DNA of 64,000 nucleotides from DASZRZ01 sp963732925 (GTDB taxonomy: Bacteria > Acidobacteriota > Terriglobia > Terriglobales > Acidobacteriaceae), in the NCBI GenBank assembly GCA_963732925.1, contig CAVTBJ010000007.1:1-64000 (forward strand), written 5' to 3'. This document shows positions 38,121 through 46,474 of the stretch, piece after piece. Below the pieces are notes generated by a model. The model did no database searches and had not been told where the DNA came from. It was given only the letters and a program-made list of their open reading frames with translations. Positions within the stretch are counted from its first letter, which is position 1. Each line of letters starts with the position of its first letter. The position numbers and the translations under genes are program-made.

Positions 38121-40238
38121 TTACCTCTTGATCAGGGCGCGGGCCTCCTCAACAACCCGGTCCGCGGTGAAGCCAAAGTGCAGGAGCAAGTCCTTGATGG
38201 GAGCCGAAGCGCCGAAGTCAGAGTGGGCAATCACGCGGCCCTGCGAGCCGACGTACTCGCTCCAGCCGAGAGCGGTTCCCGCCTCCACCGCGACGCGCGC
38301 CTGGACCTGGGGCGGCAGCACGCTGTCCTGGTACTCCAGCGCTTGCTGCCGGAACAGCTCCCAGGAAGGCATGCTGACCACGCGGCTGCGAATGCCCTCA
38401 GAGGCCAGCCGTTCGTGCGCCGCCAGGCAAAGCTGCACCTCGGAACCGGTGCCCATCAGGATCACCTGCGGCTCTCCCGGCGAATCCGCCAGAATATAGG
38501 CGCCGCGGCGCAATCCTTCCGCACTGGCATACTTGCCACGATCGAAGGTGGGCACCGCCTGGCGCGTGAGCACCAGCGCGACCGGATGCTTTTTCTGCTG
38601 CATGGCCACGCGCCATGCCTCGGCGGTCTCGTTCGCGTCGGCGGGGCGGATGACCGCCAGCCGCGGAACCATGCGCAGCGACATGAGCTGTTCGATGGGC
38701 TGGTGCGTCGGTCCGTCCTCTCCCAATCCGATCGAGTCATGGGTAAATACGTAGATCACAGGCAGATCCATCAGGGCCGCAAGCCGAATCGGGGGGCGCA
38801 TGTAGTCGGAGAAGATCAGGAAGGTCGCACCGAAGGCTCGCAGCTTGGAAAGCACCATGCCATTGAGAATGGAGCCCATGGCGTGTTCCCGGATGCCGAA
38901 ATGGAAGTTTCTGCCGGAATAGTTGCCGCATTCAAAATCGCTCGCCCCGGCGATCAACGTCTTGGTCGAGGGCGCCAGGTCCGCCGAGCCACCGATCAGC
39001 CAGGGGACACGTTTGGCGATTGCATTCTCCGCGGCGGTTGCTGTGTCGCGCGTTGCCTTGCCTTTGGGGTCGGCGGCAAACCCGGGAATATCGGCATCCC
39101 ATCCGGACGGCAACTCACCGGCTTGCAATAAATCCCATTCAGCAGCCAATTCCGGATTACGCTGGCGGAATTGCGCGAGCACATCATTCCATTCCTGCTC
39201 CCACTGTTTCCCGCGCCCGCCGGCGCCGCGCATATATTCGAGCACCTCGGGCGGAACCAGGAAGTGCTCGTCGGGCGGCCAGCCATAGGCTTGCTTGGTC
39301 AGGCGAACCTCTTCCTCCCCCAGCGGCTCGCCGTGGGCGGCAGCGGTATCGTGCTTGTTGGGCGAGCCCCAGGCAATATGGCTGTCCACAATGATCAGCG
39401 AGGGACGCTCCTGTTCCTTCTGCGCGGTGCGGATGGCCACATCGAGCTGTTCCAAGTCGTTCGCGTCCCCGACGCGCAACACGTTCCAGTGATAGGACAA
39501 GAAGCGCGCGGCAACATCGTCGGAGAAGGCCAGGGAGGTATTGCCCTCGATGCTGATGTGGTTGTTGTCGTAAATCCAGATGAGATTGGAAAGGCCGAGA
39601 TGGCCAGCAACAGAAGCGGCTTCCTGGGAAACGCCTTCCATCAGGTCGCCGTCGCCACAGAAAGCGTAGACGCGATAGTCGACCAGCTTCTGCCCGTCGC
39701 GATTGAAATGCGCGGCCAGCCAGCGCTCCGCAATGGCCATGCCCACGGAGTTCGCCCACGCCCTGGCCCAGCGGTCCAGTAGTGGTTTCCACGCCGGGGG
39801 TGAACCCATATTCCGGGTGGCCCGGAGTCCGCGAACCCCACTGCCGGAAATTTTCCAGTGTCCTCCAGCGTGCAAGCCATAGCCCGTCAGGTATAAGAGC
39901 GAATACAGCAGCATGGACGCGTGGCCATTGGACAGGATGAAGCGGTCGCGATTCGGCCAGTTCGGGGTTCGCGCGGATTGTGCCGCAAATAGCGATCCCA
40001 CAATACAAATGCCACCGGCGCCAACGCCATGGGCGTGCCGGGATGGCCGCTCTTGGCCTTCTGCACCGCATCCATGGACAGAGTGCGGATGGTGTTGATG
40101 GAGAGCAGTTCCAGCTTTGCCGCTGCCTCGTCCTCCGGCTGGACCTCCCCGCGGAACGGCCCCGAGGTATTGGCCTCGACCTCGGTGCCGGCGTGCATCA
40201 ATGCGAGGATCCTGCGAGGGTGCTTCCGTCTTCGCCAT
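38121..40238 (-). CDS. tkt: Transketolase (five frame breaks in the N-terminal fifth)
   Basis: Thiamine-diphosphate transketolase, moving two-carbon units between pentose phosphates. From ~39765 to the stop the frame is intact, with FCGDGDLMEGVSQEAASVAGHLGLSNLIWIYDNNHISIEG (TPP-motif GDG...NN), FGIREHAMGSILNGM and the C-terminal domain. Upstream the coding frame changes about five times between ~39765 and 40210. The pieces still join as a normal N-terminus: INTIRTLSMDAVQKAKSGHPGTPM, then NWPNRDRFILSNGHASML, LEDLENFRQW and GSRTPGHPEYGFTPGVETTTGPLGQG. Four breaks behave as extra bases and one as a missing base. ATG 40236-40238 is preceded by GGAAAGGAAAC. First gene of the operon; a local run of sequence errors is the likely cause. 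Confidence 0.9.
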   Translation of the reverse strand: MAKTEAPSQDPRIDARRHRGRGQYLGAVPRGGPAGGRGSGKAGTALHQHHPHSVHGCGAEGQERPSRHAHGVGAGGICIVGSLFAAQSARTPNWPNRDRFILSNGHASMLLYSLLYLTGYGLHAGGHWKISGSGVRGLRATRNMGSPPAWKPLLDRWARAWANSVGMAIAERWLAAHFNRDGQKLVDYRVYAFCGDGDLMEGVSQEAASVAGHLGLSNLIWIYDNNHISIEGNTSLAFSDDVAARFLSYHWNVLRVGDANDLEQLDVAIRTAQKEQERPSLIIVDSHIAWGSPNKHDTAAAHGEPLGEEEVRLTKQAYGWPPDEHFLVPPEVLEYMRGAGGRGKQWEQEWNDVLAQFRQRNPELAAEWDLLQAGELPSGWDADIPGFAADPKGKATRDTATAAENAIAKRVPWLIGGSADLAPSTKTLIAGASDFECGNYSGRNFHFGIREHAMGSILNGMVLSKLRAFGATFLIFSDYMRPPIRLAALMDLPVIYVFTHDSIGLGEDGPTHQPIEQLMSLRMVPRLAVIRPADANETAEAWRVAMQQKKHPVALVLTRQAVPTFDRGKYASAEGLRRGAYILADSPGEPQVILMGTGSEVQLCLAAHERLASEGIRSRVVSMPSWELFRQQALEYQDSVLPPQVQARVAVEAGTALGWSEYVGSQGRVIAHSDFGASAPIKDLLLHFGFTADRVVEEARALIKR

Positions 40239-40426
40239 ATGTTTCCTTTCCAGCCCGATTGTCTGCGCGGGCCGCAACAACGATATATGCTTTCCTTCTG
40301 ATTCTACGATTCAAGGCGGGATTGCGCGAAGGTAAAGAGACGCGCGCGGCCAGATCGCCAGCCGGGACACGAACCCGCTACGCAGCTACGGCGATCCAAC
40401 CTGCGCACGCACGTTGGAAAACAGAA

Positions 40427-41386
40427 TCAGGCCGCCACCTGCAAAACGATCTTTCCCCGCTTGTGAGGCGCGCCGGCCAGCATTTGATGCGCTAGGCGCG
40501 CCTGGTCGAGCGGCAACACCGAACCCACTTGCGGCAACAGTTTTCCGCTCTCGAACAGAGCAGTCAAGGCGTTCAGGCGCACGCCGGTCACCTCCGCGAT
40601 GAAGAAAACTGCTCGAATTCCATCGCGCTGCTCCGTCGCCCGGGGAATCGAAGACACCACCGAGACCAGGATTCCACCTTTTCTCAAAACCGCGAAGGAA
40701 CGCTCTCTTGTGTCCCCGCCAACTGTGTCGATCACCGCATGAACGCCGCTCACCACATCTTCAAACCGGACCGCGCTGTAATCGATCACGGTTTCCGCGC
40801 CCAATCCTCGAACATACTCCACATCGCGGCTGGCCGCGGTAGCAATAACATGAACTCCCGCATTCCTGGCCAACTGCACCGCATACGCACCCACGTTCCC
40901 TGCCGCCCCATGAACCAGCACACTCTGCCCGGAGACGACCTGGCCATACTCAAAAAGCATCTGCCCCGCTGTGACGGCGACCACCGGGGCGGACGCTGCT
41001 TCGATGAAGGTCAACGTCTTGGGCTTGCGGGCCATCATCCCGGCAGTGGCGAGAGCGTATTCCGCATAAGCGCCCGTGAACTGCTCGTTGGTGACACCGT
41101 ATACCTCGTCTCCCACTTGGAGGTGGGAAACTCCCGCACCCACCGCTTCGATAATGCCGGCAAGGTCCGAGCCCAAGGTCAACGGCAAGGCTTGTGGAAC
41201 CACACTCTTTCCCTGACGGATCAGCGCATCCCAGGGGCCGACTCCCGCGGCTTTCACCCGCACCAGCACTTGTCCGGCCCCCGGCGCAGGACGATCCACG
41301 TCCACGCTCACGATTACATCCGGGGGGCCGTATTGCAGGATTCTTTCTGCCCTCATCGGCATGCTCTCATCGGCCTGCGCCGTCAC
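40427..41386 (-). CDS. NADPH:quinone oxidoreductase-type MDR reductase
   Basis: 319 aa of the zinc-free medium-chain dehydrogenase/reductase group. VRVKAAGVGPWDALIRQG and TLGSDLAGIIEAVGAGVSHLQVGDEVYG form the GroES-like domain. GQSVLVHGAAGNVGAYAVQLARNAG is the NADPH-binding AAGxVG motif. No structural-zinc cysteines are visible. Members reduce quinones or enones. Start uncertain: GTG 41386, or ATG at 41362 or 41356. The gene stands alone between tkt and the small acidic gene. Confidence 0.88.
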   Translation of the reverse strand: MTAQADESMPMRAERILQYGPPDVIVSVDVDRPAPGAGQVLVRVKAAGVGPWDALIRQGKSVVPQALPLTLGSDLAGIIEAVGAGVSHLQVGDEVYGVTNEQFTGAYAEYALATAGMMARKPKTLTFIEAASAPVVAVTAGQMLFEYGQVVSGQSVLVHGAAGNVGAYAVQLARNAGVHVIATAASRDVEYVRGLGAETVIDYSAVRFEDVVSGVHAVIDTVGGDTRERSFAVLRKGGILVSVVSSIPRATEQRDGIRAVFFIAEVTGVRLNALTALFESGKLLPQVGSVLPLDQARLAHQMLAGAPHKRGKIVLQVAA

Positions 41387-41415
41387 GGGCTGACGGACGA
41401 CCTGCGTTCCCGGAT

Positions 41416-41673
41416 TTAGTCGTCATTTTCCAGATATTCCATAGGAACATCATCTTCCGGCACCTCGCGCGTGGTTACCTCAGAGACGTCAGCATCCTTT
41501 GCATCTTCCACGCCCTCGACAGCCCCGGCTTCGAAAGCATTCCCTTCCTCCACCAGCTCTTCCACGCTCTCGGAATCCGCCTGGGCAACGTCCGACAACT
41601 GCTGGATGTCCCCGGACTGGCCGGCCGCAGCCGGGTCCAGTTCATCACGTTTGCGTCTGTTCTTAGCAGTCAT
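41416..41673 (-). CDS. Small acidic protein of unknown function
   Basis: 85 aa. Start MTAKNRRKRDELDPAAAGQSG at ATG 41671-41673 behind CGGAG. A basic N-terminus is followed by a strongly acidic remainder (QADSESVEELVEEGNAFEAG, VPEDDVPMEYLENDD). The sequence resembles short acidic proteins common in acidobacteria, but no biochemical role is known to me. The likely fold is mostly helical or disordered. It lies 29 nt upstream of the MDR reductase on the same strand, so may be co-transcribed with it. Confidence 0.75.
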   Translation of the reverse strand: MTAKNRRKRDELDPAAAGQSGDIQQLSDVAQADSESVEELVEEGNAFEAGAVEGVEDAKDADVSEVTTREVPEDDVPMEYLENDD

Positions 41674-42188
41674 AAGTTTCACTCCGAGTATTTCAGATGC
41701 CCCTGCCGCCGCCGAGGCGCAAAAACTCGTTCTAGTTTCGATCTTACCCGACACGCCACCGGTACGATTGCACCATTTGGGATGCTATTCGAATCGCTCC
41801 GCCGGCATCGTCTGCGCTTTCGTTGCATTCGGCTAACAAGAGCCCAGTCCGCAGAGTTCCTGCTTGCGGACGAAGGGCTGCAATCGGCTTCCTGTTGGCG
41901 TATGCTTGCGTTGTCAGGATCAAGCAGTCCCCGGGTCCCCGTTGCACCCTGAGGGAAACACTCACTGACTCAGGTCCACTTTCGTTCAAAGCCCATACTA
42001 GGCCGGCAAAAGGAGACGATATCTCTAGGTCGCGCGAGGCAACGGCCCCACCCGGGTATCCCGCCCTGATTGGCTGTCGAGCGGGCGAATAAGCGGGACT
42101 TCTTCCGTCTTGTACCAGGTGTCCCGGTTACAGGGAGTGATGGCGCTTGTTGTGTCCAGGAATCCAGCAAGAATTAAGGAGCAGCCGA
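41674..42188. other. Intergenic region between the acidic-protein gene and dps
   Basis: About 515 nt between divergent genes. It must contain the dps promoter and the upstream signals of the minus-strand gene. The open frames here lack protein-like features. I found no clear OxyR- or Fur-type site, small RNA or repeat by eye. Confidence 0.4.
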
Positions 42189-42806
42189 ATGGCAAAGAAC
42201 AGGTCGAACACCGGGCAGATCAACGCCCAACCCCGCCTTCATCAGCGTACAGCCGAACTTCAGGCTTACGGAACCGTGAATCATATGCTGCCGCTTGACC
42301 TCGAAGAGCCGGTGCGGCTGGAAATGACCGAGCAGTTGAACCAACTCCTTGCCGACACGATGACATTGCGCGATCTCTACAAGAAATGTCATTGGCAGGT
42401 CGCGGGGCCCACGTTTTACCAGCTTCACCTGCTCTTTGATAAGCACTATGGCGAGCAGGTTGAACTGGTGGACTCGATTGCCGAACGGATTCAGTTGCTC
42501 GGCGGGGTCAGCATCTCCATGGCCGCGGATGTGGCGGAGACGACGCAAATCGAGCGGCCGCCGCGCGGCCGGGAAGAGGTTCCGGTGCAATTGTCGCGAT
42601 TGCTCGACGCCCACCAGGTCATCATCCGGCAGGTTCGAACCCTGGCGCGCCGTGCTTCCCAACTGGGGGACGACGGCACCAACGACCTGGCAGTGAGTGA
42701 AGTGTTGCGCACCAACGAGCTGGAGGTGTGGTTCTTGAGCGAGCATCTGGTGAACATGCCTCTTGTGGAGGCCAAGGAGCCTTCGCCAAGAGCCGGGGCG
42801 GCATAG
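42189..42806 (+). CDS. dps: Dps-like DNA-protection ferritin
   Basis: 205 aa, with a ~40-residue basic N-terminal extension before the ferritin core. LLADTMTLRDLYKKCHWQVAGPTFYQLHLLFDKHYGEQVELVDSIAERIQLLGG contains the intersubunit ferroxidase ligands (His of HWQVAGP, His of DKHYGEQ, Asp, Glu). Dps proteins oxidise and store iron and shield DNA from peroxide. ATG 42189-42191 is preceded by AAGGAG at 42176-42181. The C-terminus (EPSPRAGAA) is Pro/Ala-rich. No partner gene is obvious. Confidence 0.9.
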   Translation: MAKNRSNTGQINAQPRLHQRTAELQAYGTVNHMLPLDLEEPVRLEMTEQLNQLLADTMTLRDLYKKCHWQVAGPTFYQLHLLFDKHYGEQVELVDSIAERIQLLGGVSISMAADVAETTQIERPPRGREEVPVQLSRLLDAHQVIIRQVRTLARRASQLGDDGTNDLAVSEVLRTNELEVWFLSEHLVNMPLVEAKEPSPRAGAA

Positions 42807-42911
42807 CAAGACATTGGCCCGGATGCAGGACGCCCCTGCGATCCGGGCCCGCATGACCACCCAAGAGCGGCTGCGCCGGGGGGGGTACAGGGTTTGCGAG
42901 CCGCGAATCCG

Positions 42912-43187
42912 ATGGAATTCGTTGTACGCGCGCTCCGCGGATGGGCCGTTCCACCGGTGATGCCGATCGCGCAATCCTGGAAGGCGTTCGACGAGCAAGG
43001 CCTTCCCAAGGACAGCCAGTCGGCAGAGCAATTGCGGGCTCTGGGAAGAGAGGCAGCGCGGGGCTCCAGCCAGTTCGGCCCCCGCAAACCCAGAATTGCT
43101 TTTCAGGCGACAGCCTATTGCTTGCATGACCGGGGCGAGACAGGAAGATATTTTCTGAATCCACCGGGTCAGAGGCTGAATCCATAG
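42912..43187 (+). pseudogene. Possible remnant of an NADPH-dependent FMN reductase C-terminus
   Basis: The frame beginning MEFVVRALRGWAVPPVM and continuing KAFDEQGLPKDSQSAEQLRALGREA resembles the C-terminal ~55 residues of flavodoxin-like FMN reductases (ALRGW near the active surface, KAFDEEG-type helix). No upstream flavin-binding half is present, so it would be a fragment left by deletion. The last 35 residues have no such similarity. Confidence is low because the match is short and made by eye. Confidence 0.35.
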
Positions 43188-43225
43188 TCCAACCACTCGT
43201 TTTTCAAGTCTCCGGAAAGGTCGGG

Positions 43226-45301
43226 ATGAGTGCTTCCGCGGAAATCGCACCACGAGCATTAACCGGGCGTTACGAGGCGCTGTTTCGCGCTTTCACTGCC
43301 ATTACGGAGTGCCGGAATTGCCGTGCCTTTTCCGAGCGCTTCGCGCAGGAAATGCAACGGTTTGTCTCCTTTGATTATGTTCTGGTGACAATTTTTGCGC
43401 CCGGCAGCAACACTGTTCAATGGCGCATTTTTGAAGCCATGGGCAGACCGGGGGAGGTACTTCTGCCGGATGTGGCGATGGAGGATACCCCCAGCTGGTG
43501 GGTGCACGAGCATCAGCAGCCGCTGGTGATTGGAGACTGGGATCGCGAAGAGCAGTTTCCCAGGCTGCGAGAGTTCCTGAAACAATTCGGGATTCGCTCC
43601 TCGTGCGTGCTGCCGCTGAAGACGGGGCATGGCAGGCTGGGCACCCTGGCGGTTGGGGTTTCCCAGGCTTATGCCTATTCGGAAGATGAAGTTCAGTTTC
43701 TCTCGCTGGTAGCCGACCATATTGCGCTGGCGGTTGACAGCGCTTTGAACTTCGAGACCTCGCAGCGCGCGCAAGCGGAGCTGAAGAGCAAGAACGAGCG
43801 TCTGGAGCTGGTGCTGGATCTCACCAACCGCGTGGTATCCAATCTGGAGCTTCCTGATCTCCTGCAGGTCGTATCTGCCAGCGTCCGCAGGGTGATGAAC
43901 TGCGATGTGGCCGGCGTGGCCCTGCCCGATGAAGGCAACAGCTACTTCCGCTTTTATGCCCTGGACTTTCCCGCGGGCAAGGGATTCCTGACGGACGCGA
44001 GCCTGATTCCGATGGAAGGATCGCCGCTTGGCCATGCTTTTCGCGAACTTCAGCCGCATGCCTGGATCAAGTCTCCCGAAGTTCACTGCGACAGCCCTGC
44101 CCTGCGTGAGGGGCTGCGCTCTGGGTGTTTCCTGCCGCTGGTCAGCCGTGACCGAGCCCTGGGCATCCTGGCTCTTTCCCGCTTTGTGGAGGAGCCCTTT
44201 ACCGCGGAGGAAATCGAATTCCTCGGCCAGATTGCCAGGCAGATTGCCATCGCCGTGGAAAATGCGCTGGCCTATGGCGAGATTGCCGATCTGAAAGAAA
44301 AACTGGCGCACGAAAAGCTCTACCTGGAAGAAGAGATCCGCGGCGAGATGGACTTTGAAGGCATTGTTGGCCAGAGCTCCGCGCTGCGCCATGTGCTGCA
44401 GATGGTGGAAACCGTGGCCCCCAGCAATTCCACGGTCCTGCTTCTGGGCGAGACCGGCACAGGAAAGGAATTGATCGCGCGCGCCATTCATGACCGCAGC
44501 CGGCGGAGCAATCGCACTCTCATCAAGCTGAATTGCGCAGCCATCCCCACGGGCCTCCTGGAAAGCGAGCTGTTCGGGCATGAGCGGGGCGCGTTTACCG
44601 GCGCCATCTCACAAAAGATCGGCCGCCTCGAACTGGCGGACCAGGGCACGTTGTTCCTCGACGAGGTGGGCGACATTCCTCTCGAGATTCAGCCGAAACT
44701 TCTGCGCGCTCTGCAGGAACGCGAGTTTGAGCGCCTGGGCAGCACCCGCACGAAAAAAGTGGACGTGCGCCTGGTGGCTGCCACCAATCGTGACTTGGAA
44801 AGAATGATCGAGGACAAACAGTTCCGCACCGACCTTTATTACCGGCTGAATGTGTTCCCGATCCGCATTCCTCCTCTACGCGAGCGTCCTGAGGACATTC
44901 CTCTGCTAGTGCGCTACTTTACGCAGAAGTATGCGCGGCGCATGGAAAAAAAGATCGAGTCCATTCCCGCCGCCTCTCTCAAGAGGCTGGCACAGTCGCA
45001 TTGGCCGGGAAATATCCGGGAGCTGGAAAACTTCACGGAACGGGCCGTGATCCTGACCCGCGGCGCAACCCTTCAGGTCCCTCTGGCCGAACTGAAGGAT
45101 GGCGCGCCGCCGATGCCGGCGGCAACCCTCCCGTCATCATCCAGAGACCGCGGGGACCGTGATGAGCTGCTGCGCATTCTCCGGGAGACCAAAGGACGGG
45201 TGGGGGGCCCCCAGGGAGCAGCCGTACGCCTGGGACTCAAGCGCACCACTCTGATTTCCCGCCTGCAGAAGCTGGGAATCGATCCCCGCCAGATGGCGTA
45301 A
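43226..45301 (+). CDS. Sigma-54 activator: two GAF domains, AAA+ and Fis-type HTH
   Basis: 691 aa enhancer-binding protein. Residues ~15-180 and ~200-355 are GAF domains that probably bind a small ligand. No receiver domain is present, so control is not by phosphorylation. The AAA+ domain has Walker A GETGTGKE, the sigma-54-contacting GAFTGA loop, Walker B LFLDEVGD and sensor-I VAATNRD. The Fis-like C-terminus (GGPQGAAVRLGLKRTTLISRLQKLGI) binds upstream activating sites. It is followed within ~110 nt by repeated TTCGACA sites and a sigma-54 promoter, so it probably drives the efflux operon downstream. Confidence 0.95.
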   Translation: MSASAEIAPRALTGRYEALFRAFTAITECRNCRAFSERFAQEMQRFVSFDYVLVTIFAPGSNTVQWRIFEAMGRPGEVLLPDVAMEDTPSWWVHEHQQPLVIGDWDREEQFPRLREFLKQFGIRSSCVLPLKTGHGRLGTLAVGVSQAYAYSEDEVQFLSLVADHIALAVDSALNFETSQRAQAELKSKNERLELVLDLTNRVVSNLELPDLLQVVSASVRRVMNCDVAGVALPDEGNSYFRFYALDFPAGKGFLTDASLIPMEGSPLGHAFRELQPHAWIKSPEVHCDSPALREGLRSGCFLPLVSRDRALGILALSRFVEEPFTAEEIEFLGQIARQIAIAVENALAYGEIADLKEKLAHEKLYLEEEIRGEMDFEGIVGQSSALRHVLQMVETVAPSNSTVLLLGETGTGKELIARAIHDRSRRSNRTLIKLNCAAIPTGLLESELFGHERGAFTGAISQKIGRLELADQGTLFLDEVGDIPLEIQPKLLRALQEREFERLGSTRTKKVDVRLVAATNRDLERMIEDKQFRTDLYYRLNVFPIRIPPLRERPEDIPLLVRYFTQKYARRMEKKIESIPAASLKRLAQSHWPGNIRELENFTERAVILTRGATLQVPLAELKDGAPPMPAATLPSSSRDRGDRDELLRILRETKGRVGGPQGAAVRLGLKRTTLISRLQKLGIDPRQMA

Positions 45302-45304
45302 TGG

Positions 45305-45341
45305 TTCGACACTGTCGGGGGCTGCTTCGACAGTTTCGACA
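45305..45341. repeat. Triple TTCGACA repeats, candidate enhancer sites for the sigma-54 activator
   Basis: TTCGACA occurs at 45305-45311, 45326-45332 and 45335-45341, and a related CCGACAC follows at 45344-45350. The first extends into the palindrome CGACA-C-TGTCG (45307-45317). The first two copies are 21 bp apart, two helical turns. The repeats begin three nt after the activator's stop and lie about 75-110 bp upstream of the -24 element, a usual place for activator binding sites. The binding protein is inferred, not shown. Confidence 0.6.
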
Positions 45342-45413
45342 CTCCGACACCCTTACCTGCCATGCTAACATCGTGAAATCAAGCACTTGCGGTCCACCCA
45401 CAAGCGCAGCCCT

Positions 45414-45430
45414 CTGGCACTCGCGTTGCA
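45414..45430 (+). promoter_or_regulatory. Sigma-54 (-24/-12) promoter
   Basis: TGGCACTCGCGTTGCA matches the RpoN consensus TGGCACG-N4-TTGCA at every position but the variable G. The GG (45416-45417) and GC (45428-45429) are separated by the required 10 nt. The predicted start is near 45441, about 150 nt before the STAS gene and in line with the operon. It directly follows the gene for a sigma-54 activator. Confidence 0.85.
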
Positions 45431-45588
45431 CTTCTCAATTCCGCCGGGCGGAGACGCCGGATCACAGGAAAAAGGGGACCAGAAATTAAGCAAGCTGGTT
45501 TTCCCGTGTGTCGATTCCGCCGCTCGCCGTTCGACGTAGGAGTAGAGGCCAGTGGGACCGAGAATCCCGAAAACTCGGCTAACTGAAA

Positions 45589-45909
45589 ATGCTGAAGATT
45601 ACGAGCACTGAAACCGCCGAGGAATGCCTGCTGGTTGTGGAAGGCATGCTGGCTGAGCCATGGCTGATGGAACTGAACGAAGCGTGGGACCGAACCCGGC
45701 AAGAGCTGTGCGGAGGGCGCCGCCTGGTTGTCGATCTCGCCGGCGTCACCGTCATCAGCTGCAGGGGCAAGGAACTTCTCTTTCAAATGATGGTGGACGG
45801 GGCGCAGTTTGTTTCCGGGGGAGTGCTGACCCGGTATCTGCTGCGTGAACTGGAGCAAAGGTGGCGAGGCCAAACGCGCCAAAAATGCCGGAAGGGAGCG
45901 GAGAATTGA
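45589..45909 (+). CDS. STAS-domain protein (anti-anti-sigma-like)
   Basis: 106 aa. A beta-alpha STAS fold is suggested by MLKITSTETAEECLLVVEGMLA, then RLVVDLAGVTVISCRGKELLFQMM. In classical anti-anti-sigma factors the second segment would be VLDLSxVxxxDSxG, with a phosphorylated Ser. Here the equivalent position reads ISCRGKEL, so Cys or the neighbouring residue replaces it and phospho-control is doubtful. It is the first gene after the sigma-54 promoter, 5 nt before the ECF-like gene, so the two may act together. Roles are inferred. Confidence 0.75.
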   Translation: MLKITSTETAEECLLVVEGMLAEPWLMELNEAWDRTRQELCGGRRLVVDLAGVTVISCRGKELLFQMMVDGAQFVSGGVLTRYLLRELEQRWRGQTRQKCRKGAEN

Positions 45910-45914
45910 AGACC

Positions 45915-46433
45915 ATGCAGGACAACAAGCGAGCAGCGGAGTACGCGACACCGCAAGAGTTTTGCGCCATTTTCCAGCGGGACATGAACCGCTTGTACCT
46001 GCTCTCGCTGCTGCTGACGGCAAACAACCAGCAGGCAGAAGAAGTATTTGCCGCCGGTCTGGAACGCTGCCTGAGCGGCACGCCTGTTTTCCGGGCGTGG
46101 GCGCGCTCCTGGGCCGGGCGAGCCATTTTGGAAGCCGCCATTTCCGTCCTGCGACCGGCGCCGTTCTCCAGGGGCAGAAGGCAGCAAGATGACGCGCATG
46201 GCGAAGTGGGAGGCGGAAGTTTTGAGGGCATCGGTCCTGTCCTGCAACTGGCTCCCTTTGATCGCTTTGTTTTCATGATGTCAGCCCTGTTACAACTATC
46301 GGACCGTGAGTCTGCCATCCTGCTCGGTTGCACGGTTGCGGAGTTGTTGCAGGCACGCCGGCGGGCTTTTGGGGAACTCTCCGATGCCGGCGGGACGCAC
46401 GAACCGGAAGTTGCCCTGCAAATGGCGGTGTGA
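45915..46433 (+). CDS. ECF sigma-like protein, degenerate
   Basis: 172 aa. The N-terminal half resembles sigma region 2 (FCAIFQRDMNRLYLLSLLLTANNQQAEEVF). The C-terminal half resembles region 4 with an HTH (PFDRFVFMMSALLQLSDRESAILLGCTVAELLQARRRAF). Its build is the same as the protein at 19753-20271. Region 2 lacks a clean DExF core, so it may not bind RNA polymerase and could be a regulator instead. The start at 45915 is 5 nt past the STAS stop. The next gene, an outer-membrane factor, is 41 nt downstream. Confidence 0.6.
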   Translation: MQDNKRAAEYATPQEFCAIFQRDMNRLYLLSLLLTANNQQAEEVFAAGLERCLSGTPVFRAWARSWAGRAILEAAISVLRPAPFSRGRRQQDDAHGEVGGGSFEGIGPVLQLAPFDRFVFMMSALLQLSDRESAILLGCTVAELLQARRRAFGELSDAGGTHEPEVALQMAV

Positions 46434-46474
46434 AGAAGACGAAGAGAACGACAAGAATAACTGACGAATCATCA

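Noticed and set aside
42174..43259. Long minus-strand open frame (361 codons) opposite dps
   Set aside because: It runs antisense through dps and shows no protein-family features; typical shadow frame in GC-rich DNA.
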